Source of the DNA: Actinobacteria bacterium 13_2_20CM_68_14
GTDB taxonomy: Bacteria; Actinomycetota; Thermoleophilia; Gaiellales; Gaiellaceae
DNA length: 7,314 nucleotides
Assembly: GCA_001914705.1 (NCBI GenBank)
Contig: MNDB01000063.1
Span: forward strand, 15,912 to 23,225
Reading direction: 5' to 3'
The notes below the pieces were generated by a model that saw nothing but the letters and a program-made list of their open reading frames with translations, had not been told where the DNA came from and ran no database searches. Positions within the stretch are counted from its first letter, which is position 1. Each line of letters starts with the position of its first letter. Of the stretch, positions 1 through 5,331 are shown in pieces. The translations under genes were made by a program, and so were the position numbers.

Positions 1-592
1 GGACCAGCTCGCGGGCGCGGTCGGGATCGGTGCGGATGAAGCTGGCGATCGTGTTCAGGCAGTTGAAGAGGAAGTGCGGCTCGATCTCGGCCTGCAGGGC
101 CTTCAGCTCGGCGGATGCGGCGGCGCGCGCGGAGCCGGCGAGCTCGGAGAGCTGTAGCTGCGCAGAGAGCTGGTCGCCGAGCGAGGTCAGCAGGTCGACG
201 TCGTCGTCGGCGAGCGGCGCGCCGTCTGTCGCGTACGCGACGAGCGCGCCGACTGGGCCGTCGCTGAGCCGCAGCGGCACGATCGCCGCCGCCCCGAGCG
301 GACAGGCGCGATGCCCACACGCGACCCGGAGCGCGAGCGGCGCGATGCGCGTCTCGTCCTCCGCGAGTGCCTCGAAGACCGGTCGAATCGGCACGTCCCC
401 CGGGCCGTGATGGTCCGCGCCGGCGCCGACGAAGGCCAGCACGCGGCTCGTGTCAGTGACCGCGACGGCGCCGTAGCCGAGCTTCTCGAAGACCTCGTAG
501 GCGAGGGTACGGGCGCCGGAGTCCGAGAGGCCGAGCCGCAGCTCCGGCAGGGTCGCGGCGAGCAGCTCGAGCGTGGGAGCCTCGCGGCGCAA
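1..592 (-). CDS. Sensor histidine kinase, GAF plus LytS/YehU-type His_kinase domain (partial, C-terminus off the left edge)
   Basis: About 197 residues are visible. Residues ~15-135 look like a GAF sensor domain, with alternating strands such as YGAVAVTDTSRVLAFVGAG and AAAIVPLRLSDGPVGALVAY. A helix follows, then the phospho-acceptor segment LQAEIEPHFLFNCLNTIASF. EPHFLFN is the signature of the LytS/YehU kinase family (His_kinase, PF06580), and the acceptor His codon lies at 74-76. The ATPase domain lies outside the window. The family autophosphorylates and passes phosphate to a response regulator, usually of the LytTR type, which is expected beyond the edge. The only ATG, GTG or TTG start in this frame before an upstream stop at 695-697 is TTG at 590-592. 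That leaves no transmembrane segment, so the visible part looks cytosolic. No Shine-Dalgarno is seen. The start is uncertain because it lies 14 nt from the divergent Nudix start. The GAF domain carries a CGHRAC cluster. The family call is firm; the ligand and partner are unknown. Confidence 0.85.
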   Translation of the reverse strand, partial: MRREAPTLELLAATLPELRLGLSDSGARTLAYEVFEKLGYGAVAVTDTSRVLAFVGAGADHHGPGDVPIRPVFEALAEDETRIAPLALRVACGHRACPLGAAAIVPLRLSDGPVGALVAYATDGAPLADDDVDLLTSLGDQLSAQLQLSELAGSARAAASAELKALQAEIEPHFLFNCLNTIASFIRTDPDRARELV

Positions 593-606
593 GCGGCGAA
601 CGCGGC

Positions 607-1110
607 GTGCGGCTCGAGTGGGAGGGCGAGATTTCCGAGCGCGAGCACTCGCTGGCGACCTACAACCCCAACCGCACGCACGACGTGACGCTGTTCATCT
701 TCATAGGCGAGCAGCTGGCGCTGATCCGCAAGCACGGCTTCGAGCCGGGCATCTGGCGGCCGCCGGGCGGAGGCGTCAAGCCCGGCGAGGACTTCGTCGC
801 CGGCGTGCAGCGAGAGGCGCTGGAAGAGACCGGCCTGCGGGTCGAGCTCCGGCGTTACCTCGTCGACGCCACGGCGCACTTCGTCTACGAGCCGTACGAC
901 GTCCCCTGGCGCACGCACATCTTCTCGGCGACGACTGAGGACGACGAGCTCAGCCCTCAGGACACGGACGAAATCGAGGCAGCGCGCTGGGGCACGCTGG
1001 CCGAGCTGTCAGGCCCGCTGAGGGAGCGTCTCCTCACCACCGGCCGAGCGTTCTGGCGCTACCGCGTCGCGCTCCATGACGCGGCCGCAGCGGTGCTCAA
1101 GAGAGACTGA
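607..1110 (+). CDS. Nudix hydrolase family protein
   Basis: This 167-aa protein carries a textbook Nudix box at residues 55-77 (G-x5-E-x7-RE-x2-EE-x-G-x): G55, E61, R69, E70, E73, E74 and G76 are all present. The glutamates would bind Mg2+ for hydrolysis of a nucleoside diphosphate linked to another group. The preceding GIWRPPGGG is the usual strand leading into the box. The N-terminal SEREHSLATYNPNRTHDVTL segment is not part of the core fold and probably marks a subfamily. The substrate cannot be read from the sequence; nucleotide-pool sanitising or a nucleotide-sugar or cofactor hydrolase are all possible. The length is normal for a single-domain Nudix protein. GTG at 607 is chosen because the homologous-looking region begins just after it, but it has no clear Shine-Dalgarno and may be leaderless. 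The stop codon lies inside the left arm of the downstream hairpin. It is convergent with the YbjQ gene. Confidence 0.9.
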   Translation: MRLEWEGEISEREHSLATYNPNRTHDVTLFIFIGEQLALIRKHGFEPGIWRPPGGGVKPGEDFVAGVQREALEETGLRVELRRYLVDATAHFVYEPYDVPWRTHIFSATTEDDELSPQDTDEIEAARWGTLAELSGPLRERLLTTGRAFWRYRVALHDAAAAVLKRD

Positions 1111-1127
1111 CCCCGAAGGGGTCTGTC
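1105..1127 (+). terminator. Stem-loop overlapping the Nudix stop codon
   Basis: GACTGACCCC, loop GAA, GGGGTCTGTC forms a ten-position stem with one T-T mismatch. The TGA stop of the Nudix gene (1108-1110) is inside the left arm. Only a weak pyrimidine run follows, not a clear T-tract, so intrinsic termination is plausible rather than certain. It resembles the hairpin at 1160-1189 read on the other strand. Confidence 0.5.
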
Positions 1128-1159
1128 CTTATCACCATTCCGAACTTCGTTGCGGTTTG

Positions 1160-1189
1160 AGGGACAGTCCCCGTTCGGGGACAGTCCCT
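1160..1189 (-). terminator. Strong stem-loop just downstream of the ybjQ-like gene
   Basis: GGGACAGTCCCC, loop GTTC, GGGGACAGTCCC pairs over 12 positions with a single central A-A mismatch; the flanking A1160 and T1189 add one more pair. It starts 4 nt after the minus-strand stop at 1194, the expected place for a terminator of the polX-decarboxylase-ybjQ unit. The minus strand has no T-tract after it, as is common in high-G+C actinobacteria. It could equally act on read-through from the plus strand. Confidence 0.55.
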
Positions 1190-1193
1190 GCCC

Positions 1194-1514
1194 TCAGGCC
1201 CTGCGCACCCGCACCGCCGTGCCGTAGGCGCAGATCTCGGTCCACGTGTCGCCCATCTCGGAGGTGTCGAAGCGCATGCCGACGACCGCGTTCGCGCCCT
1301 TCGCCTCCGCCTCCTCGACCATCCGGTCGATCACCTGCTGGCGGCTGTCTACTAGCGCCGTCGTCATGCCCTTGAGCTCGCCGCCGACCATCGACTTCAG
1401 GCCGGCGCCGAACTGAGAGAACACGTTCCGTGAGCGCACCGTCAGCCCGAAGACCTCGCCGAACACCTCCTCGGTCTCGTGTCCGGCGATCTCGTTTGTC
1501 GTTGCGATGATCAT
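1194..1514 (-). CDS. YbjQ/UPF0145 family protein
   Basis: This 106-aa protein matches the YbjQ/UPF0145 family (PF01906) along its whole length. It opens with IIATTNEIAGHE, has SMVGGELKGM at 41-50 and GANAVVGMRFDT at 73-84, and ends with EICAYGTAVRV. The length equals that of typical single-domain members. The family forms small oligomeric, probably cytosolic proteins. It has been labelled as possibly heavy-metal binding, but no biochemical role is firmly established, so I infer none. The ATG at 1514 is supported by a strong Shine-Dalgarno, GGAGGGAGG at 1519-1527, 4 nt upstream; an in-frame extension to 1541 is not needed. The start overlaps the decarboxylase stop (ATGA), which points to translational coupling. 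It is the last gene of the minus-strand unit. Confidence 0.88.
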   Translation of the reverse strand: MIIATTNEIAGHETEEVFGEVFGLTVRSRNVFSQFGAGLKSMVGGELKGMTTALVDSRQQVIDRMVEEAEAKGANAVVGMRFDTSEMGDTWTEICAYGTAVRVRRA

Positions 1515-2812
1515 CGAGCCTCCCTCCGTAGGACATCCCAAGCCCGCCGCACGTCTTCCTCGGTCGTGCGTGCGTTCCCGATCGCGAGCCGCAGAACGTA
1601 ACGGCCATCCAAAGCCGTGTGCGAGAGGAACGCCTCGCCGCTTGCGTTGACGCGCTCGAGCAAGTCGGCGTTCTCCTCGTCCGAGCCCTCGCGCCGAAAG
1701 CAGACGACCGAGAAGGGGCGCGGCGCCACGACCTCCCAGCCCGGCGCTTCCCGCACCCAGCCCTCGAAGAGCTCCGCCAGCCGCACCGCCTCGCGGATCC
1801 GCTCCTGCAGCCCCTCCCGTCCGTAGCAGCGGAGCACCGCCCAGAGCTTCAGCGCCCGGAACCGGCGCCCCAGCGCAGGCCCGTACTCGCTCAGGTTCAA
1901 CGCGTCCTCGTCGCCGGTGCGCAGGTACTCAGGGACCAGAGTCATCGCCGCGTGCAGGTCGTCCGGGCGCCGCGTCCACAGCGCCGAGCAGTCGACCGGC
2001 GTGAACAGCCACTTGTGCGGGTTGACGACGACGGAGTCGGCGCGCTCGATCCCCTCCCAGGCCCAGCGGAACTCCGGGCAGACCATCGCCGAGCCTGCGT
2101 AGGCCGCGTCGACGTGCAGCCAGACATGCTCGCGCTCGCAGATCTCCGCCAGCTCCGCAACCGGGTCGACCGAGGTCGACGAGGTCGTCCCAACCGTCGC
2201 GACCAATGCGCACGCGCCCTCGAGATCGTGGAGATCCTCGGTTCGCATCCGAAACTCGTGGTCCGCCGGAATCTTCTGGACCGCAAGCCCCAGTAGCCGT
2301 GCCGCCTTCTCGACCGACGAATGCGCCTGCTCCGAGCAGAGCACGACCCGGCCAGGGAAAGCCTGCCTGGCCGCCGCCAGCGCCGCGAGCGTCGAGGTCG
2401 ACGCCGTGTCCTCGATGTGCCCGTGCCACTCCCGCGGCAGCCCGAGCAGCTGGGCCAGCCAGTCCATCGTCACCAGCTCGAGCTCGGTTGCCGCCGGCGA
2501 CGCGCGCCAGAGGATCTGCGTCACGTTCAGCGTCGCTGCGAGCAGCTCCGCGAGGATCCCGGGCTCCGAGCCCGTCGTCGCGAAATAGGCGAAGAAACCC
2601 GGATGCTGCCAATGCGTTATCCCCGGCAGCAGCACCTCGTCGAGGTCGCGCAGAACCGCCGAGAACGGCTCGCCGGCCTCCGGCGGAGACTCCGGCAGCG
2701 CGCGCCGGATCTCGCCGGGTTCCACCTGTGCGAGCACCGGCAGCTCACGCACCCGCTCGAGGTACGAGGCCGCCCACTCGAGCGCCTCCGCGCCGTCGTC
2801 GCGAAAACTCAA
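1511..2812 (-). CDS. PLP-dependent group II decarboxylase, aromatic-L-amino-acid decarboxylase type
   Basis: This 433-aa protein is a fold-type I PLP enzyme. It probably decarboxylates an aromatic amino acid to its amine in the cytosol. The N-terminal region contains HWQHPGFFAYFATTGSEPG (68-86). The cofactor site is complete: H164 (SEQAHSS) to stack on PLP, HVDAAYAG with D235 for the pyridine nitrogen, and NPHKW with K267 for the Schiff base. Y296 in PEYL aligns with human DDC Tyr332, which favours decarboxylation over aldehyde synthesis. G315 in LGRRFRALK sits at the position where plant tryptophan-type enzymes have Gly and tyrosine-type ones Ser. Substrate choice remains open (Trp, Tyr, Phe or DOPA). 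TTG at 2812 is chosen because its TTGA overlaps the polX stop and the family homology begins there. The open frame continues upstream to 3214, but that part is polX antisense with no family match. The length is slightly short for the family but complete. Confidence 0.88.
   Translation of the reverse strand: MSFRDDGAEALEWAASYLERVRELPVLAQVEPGEIRRALPESPPEAGEPFSAVLRDLDEVLLPGITHWQHPGFFAYFATTGSEPGILAELLAATLNVTQILWRASPAATELELVTMDWLAQLLGLPREWHGHIEDTASTSTLAALAAARQAFPGRVVLCSEQAHSSVEKAARLLGLAVQKIPADHEFRMRTEDLHDLEGACALVATVGTTSSTSVDPVAELAEICEREHVWLHVDAAYAGSAMVCPEFRWAWEGIERADSVVVNPHKWLFTPVDCSALWTRRPDDLHAAMTLVPEYLRTGDEDALNLSEYGPALGRRFRALKLWAVLRCYGREGLQERIREAVRLAELFEGWVREAPGWEVVAPRPFSVVCFRREGSDEENADLLERVNASGEAFLSHTALDGRYVLRLAIGNARTTEEDVRRAWDVLRREAR
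1519..1527 (-). promoter_or_regulatory. Ribosome binding site of the ybjQ-like gene
   Basis: On the minus strand, GGAGGGAGG lies 4 nt before ATG 1514, inside the end of the decarboxylase gene. It fixes the start at 1514 rather than at the longer in-frame start at 1541. Confidence 0.7.
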
Positions 2813-4518
2813 CCGAGCAGCTTCTTGATCTGAGGCCAGGTCCGTGTGTTCAGCACCTGCTCCTTCGTCAGCCAGGCCCGCCGAGCCTGGCCGACGCCGA
2901 GCTCTGGATACGCAAGCGCGCGCGTCGAGTGGGCGTCGCTCGAGATCGAGAGCAGCACCCCCGCCTCGCCCGCGGCCCGCGCGTGCGCGTCTCGAAGGTC
3001 GAGCCGGTCGGGCTGGGAGTTGATCTCGAGGAACGTCTTCGTCGCGAGCGCGGTCTCGAATACACGCGAGAGGTCGATGTCGGCCGGCCCGCGCCGGTTG
3101 ATCTTGCGCGCGGTCAGATGGCCGATGCAGTCGACGTTCGGGTTCTCCATCGCAGAGATCACGCGCTCGGTGGGATTCTTGTCGAAGGCCGTGTGCAGCG
3201 AGGCGACGACCCAATCCCGCCCCGCCAGCGTCTCGTCGTCGACGTCGAGCGAGCCGTCGGCGCGGATGTTCACCTCGATGCCCTTGAGCAGCTTGAAGCG
3301 GCCGAGCGTCTCGTTCAGCGCCTCGATCTCGCGGGCCTGCGCCTCGAGCCGGCCGTCGCGCAGGTAGTGCGAGTGATCCGTGATCGCGAGGTACGAGTAG
3401 CCACGGCTCTTCGCCTCGGCCGCCATCTCCTCGATCGAGTTCTTCCCGTCGCTCGACCAGGTCGAATGGGCGTGCAGGTCGCCGCGGAGGTCACTCAGCT
3501 CCACGAGCTCCGGCAGCTCGCCGTTCCGGGCGGCCTCGAGCTCGCCGAGATTCTCGCGCAACTCGGGCGGGATGTACTGGTAGCCGAGGAACTCGTAGAG
3601 CGCCTCCTCGCTACCTGTCTTGAAGACCTCGCCCGACTCGACGTCCTTGACGCCGTTCTCGGAGACTGAAAATCCGACGCGGACCGCGTCCTCGCGCAGG
3701 GCGACGTTGTGGTGCTTCGAGCCGGTGAAGTGCTGGAGCAGGTTTCCGTAAAGGCCCGCCGGGACGACGCGAAGATCGAAACGCAGCCCGTCGTTCGAGA
3801 CCACGGTCGCCTTCGACTCGCCCTTGGCCGCGACCTTCTCGACCCAGCGCAGCTTCGTGAAGTAGTCGGTCAGCGCGGCCGGTTCGCTCGCGGTCGCGAT
3901 GATGTCGAGGTCGCGGAAGGTCTCCTTGCGGCGGCGGACACTGCCGGCGTCGGAGACCTCGAGGGCGGCCGGATGCGCACGGAGCACCGTGACTACCGCT
4001 TGAACCGCCGGCAACCCCACGCCGAGAAGCGGCCTGACCTCCTCGGGTGCCTTCCGCTTGCCAGACAGCTCCTTGACGATCCGCTCCTCGAGCTTGGCGC
4101 CGATTCCGGGCAGAACGCGCAAACGCTCGGCCTTCGCCGCCGCTTTCAGGTCGGCGAGCGTGGTCACGCCGAGCTCCTGCCAGATCTTCCGGGCCGTCTT
4201 CGGGCCCAGGCCCGGCAGCCGCGTGAACTCGACGACATCCGGCGGCACGAGCGCCTTGTGCTTCGTCAGCGCCCGGATCTCGCCCTCGTTGACGATCTCG
4301 ACGATCTTGCCTTCGATCGTCTTGCCGATCCCGGGCAGCTCCTTGGCCTTGCCCTCGAGCGCGAGCTCGGCGACGAGGCCCGGCTGCTCGCGGACGAGCG
4401 CCGCGGCCCGCCGGTAGGCGAGCAGGCGGTAGGCGGCCTCGCCCTCGAGCTCGAGGATGTCGGAGAGCAGCTCGAGCTGCTCCGCGACGTCGGCGTTGCG
4501 CGGCAGCGTCTTGGCCAT
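2809..4518 (-). CDS. polX: DNA polymerase/3'-5' exonuclease PolX with C-terminal PHP domain
   Basis: This protein has 569 aa with the start at ATG 4518. Residues ~1-70 form the HhH-type N-terminal domain, with ELPGIGKTIEGKI at ~60-72, followed by RLPGLGPKTARKIW (~100-113) and VLPGIGAKLEERI (~135-147). The family X palm follows: GS at 192-193, the metal Asp pair D203 and D205 (FRDLDI), and a third Asp D248 (RFDLRVV). The C-terminal PHP phosphoesterase has LHAHS (H349, H351), ITDHS (H382), GIEVN (E415), SLH (H442), GHLTAR (H467) and SDAHS (D528, H530), so its metal site looks intact. The family fills short gaps and trims 3' ends in base-excision repair. The length is normal. The start is uncertain: GTG 4560 and ATG 4530 are in frame, but the MAKTLPRNADVAEQLE opening and a -10 box placed for a leaderless mRNA favour 4518. 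It is the first gene of the minus unit. Confidence 0.95.
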   Translation of the reverse strand: MAKTLPRNADVAEQLELLSDILELEGEAAYRLLAYRRAAALVREQPGLVAELALEGKAKELPGIGKTIEGKIVEIVNEGEIRALTKHKALVPPDVVEFTRLPGLGPKTARKIWQELGVTTLADLKAAAKAERLRVLPGIGAKLEERIVKELSGKRKAPEEVRPLLGVGLPAVQAVVTVLRAHPAALEVSDAGSVRRRKETFRDLDIIATASEPAALTDYFTKLRWVEKVAAKGESKATVVSNDGLRFDLRVVPAGLYGNLLQHFTGSKHHNVALREDAVRVGFSVSENGVKDVESGEVFKTGSEEALYEFLGYQYIPPELRENLGELEAARNGELPELVELSDLRGDLHAHSTWSSDGKNSIEEMAAEAKSRGYSYLAITDHSHYLRDGRLEAQAREIEALNETLGRFKLLKGIEVNIRADGSLDVDDETLAGRDWVVASLHTAFDKNPTERVISAMENPNVDCIGHLTARKINRRGPADIDLSRVFETALATKTFLEINSQPDRLDLRDAHARAAGEAGVLLSISSDAHSTRALAYPELGVGQARRAWLTKEQVLNTRTWPQIKKLLG

Positions 4519-4525
4519 TCCAGCG

Positions 4526-4556
4526 ATCATAGGCGCGAGCGAGATCGCTGCTTCAC
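4526..4556 (-). promoter_or_regulatory. Probable polX promoter giving a leaderless transcript
   Basis: On the minus strand TATGAT (4531-4526) differs from the TATAAT consensus at one base. It ends 7 nt before the A of ATG 4518, so transcription would begin at or next to the start codon. The -35 region, around 4549-4556, is weak (GTGAAG or TGAAGC). There is no Shine-Dalgarno before ATG 4518, which fits a leaderless message. Confidence 0.45.
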
Positions 4557-4557
4557 G

Positions 4558-4572
4558 CACGCTTAAAGCGTG
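4558..4572. promoter_or_regulatory. Perfect 6-bp dyad, candidate operator between divergent units
   Basis: CACGCT-TAA-AGCGTG is a perfect inverted repeat with a 3-nt centre, placed just upstream of the inferred polX -35 region. It is a candidate binding site for a dimeric regulator. The stem is short enough that chance cannot be excluded. Confidence 0.3.
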
Positions 4573-4589
4573 GGCAAACGGGGCTTAAT

Positions 4590-4607
4590 GGGTAACGGTT
4601 AGAACCC
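4590..4607. promoter_or_regulatory. Nested dyads upstream of the plus-strand unit
   Basis: GGGTAACGGTTAGAACCC contains TAAC-G-GTTA (4593-4601) and GGTT-AG-AACC (4597-4606), overlapping inverted repeats. It ends 13 nt before GTG 4621. TAGAAC at 4600-4605 might serve as a -10, but no matching -35 is visible. It may be an operator or part of the promoter. The rest of 4519-4620 shows nothing else I recognise. Confidence 0.25.
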
Positions 4608-4620
4608 GAACGACGAAGGC

Positions 4621-5331
4621 GTGACCACAAGTGAATCGCCCATGAAGCGCGGCAAGACCGGCTGGATCCGCCTGGCGGTTGCCTCGGGTGCCACGGCCGC
4701 CGGTTTCGCGGCCTTGCTCGCAGGGGCCGCCTTCGGGCTGCAAGCGGTCACACTTCCGCGTCCCTCAGACAACCAGTTGCTCGCTGCGAGGACGCTTCAC
4801 TGGCTGACCGCGCAAAACGCAATCAAGAGCACAGCGTTCGTCGGCGGAGAGCGCGTCTCGAGCATCTGCGTCAACGCGACGATCGGCCCCCTGCCCGCTT
4901 ATCCCAATCGCCTCCACGCCTCGCTGCTGGTGAGCGGCCGCCGCCGTCTCGTCGAGACCCGGTTCGCATCCTTTCGGCTCGGGTCGACTATGCGAGAAGA
5001 GGACGGCCCGCTGCCGACGGTCCGAGCTGTCCTCGCCGGCTGCCCGCGAGCGCTGGGGCGCCGGATCGGCCGCTTTCTCGACGACCGAGCGCCGGTCCAC
5101 GCCGAGCGCGTCTCCCTGCGCGGGGCAACGATGCTCCGCCTGGCCTTTAGACAGGGCGACAGCAGGCTCCTGGTGATCGTCAACCCCCGTACGTTCGCGC
5201 CGGTCGCGGTCAGGATCCCCCGCCTCAGGACCGGCTGGTCGTACCTGGCCCGCGCGCAACGACGTGACCTCATCCGGCCCGAGCTGCGCCTTTCCCGGCG
5301 GCTTCGCCTGATCGTCAAGGAGGAAGCATGA
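4621..5331 (+). CDS. Membrane-anchored extracytoplasmic protein of unknown family
   Basis: I do not recognise this 236-aa protein. A basic N-terminus (KRGKTGWIR, 9-17) precedes one hydrophobic stretch at ~18-43 rich in Ala and Gly, best read as an uncleaved signal anchor or signal peptide. Residues ~45-236 would lie outside the membrane and look mostly beta-rich. Two cysteines, C83 (SSICVNA) and C141 (AGCPRAL), could form a disulfide. The segment SRLLVIVNPRTFAPVAVRI (181-199) vaguely recalls the strand-turn pattern of LolA/RseB-like domains, a weak resemblance only. The C-terminus is Arg-rich. The start is GTG 4621 or ATG 4642: GAAGG at 4614-4618 is very close to the GTG, and nothing obvious precedes the ATG. 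Its stop overlaps the next start (ATGA), so it is probably translated together with the mannosyltransferase and may be its partner or substrate. Confidence 0.75.
   Translation: MTTSESPMKRGKTGWIRLAVASGATAAGFAALLAGAAFGLQAVTLPRPSDNQLLAARTLHWLTAQNAIKSTAFVGGERVSSICVNATIGPLPAYPNRLHASLLVSGRRRLVETRFASFRLGSTMREEDGPLPTVRAVLAGCPRALGRRIGRFLDDRAPVHAERVSLRGATMLRLAFRQGDSRLLVIVNPRTFAPVAVRIPRLRTGWSYLARAQRRDLIRPELRLSRRLRLIVKEEA
5317..5323 (+). promoter_or_regulatory. Strong ribosome binding site of the mannosyltransferase gene
   Basis: AAGGAGG lies 4 nt before ATG 5328, within the last codons of the preceding gene. It is the clearest Shine-Dalgarno on the plus strand of this window and fixes this start. Confidence 0.75.

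Larger units (their letters stand above)
1103..1189. repeat. Inverted pair of related hairpin units (REP/BIME-like)
   Basis: The reverse complement of 1103-1129 aligns with 1161-1188. Both read roughly GGACAGnCCCC-TTCGGGG-nCAGTC, and most positions are identical. Each forms a hairpin with a mismatch at the same stem position. One stem pair differs between the copies by a compensating swap (A-T against T-A). The two copies face each other across about 33 nt with no other visible content. This is what a paired REP-like element would look like. Two copies alone cannot show that it is dispersed in the genome. Confidence 0.5.

Noticed and set aside
187..918. Long minus-strand open frame across the kinase and Nudix genes
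   Set aside because: It is out of frame with the kinase (GAF and EPHFLFN motifs) and antisense to the Nudix box; its Arg/Ser-rich composition is typical of a high-G+C shadow frame.
1194..1541. Longer ybjQ start at 1541
   Set aside because: The nine extra residues do not fit the family, and the strong Shine-Dalgarno points to ATG 1514.
2813..3214. Upstream in-frame extension of the decarboxylase
   Set aside because: This part lies inside the polX PHP domain and has no decarboxylase-like sequence; family homology starts at the TTG overlapping the polX stop.
2206..3669. 487-codon plus-strand open frame opposite polX and the decarboxylase
   Set aside because: Arg/Pro/Ala-rich with no motif, fully antisense to two genes with complete catalytic sites.
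3709..4566. 285-codon plus-strand open frame opposite polX
   Set aside because: Antisense to the HhH and polymerase domains; low-complexity composition with no recognisable family.
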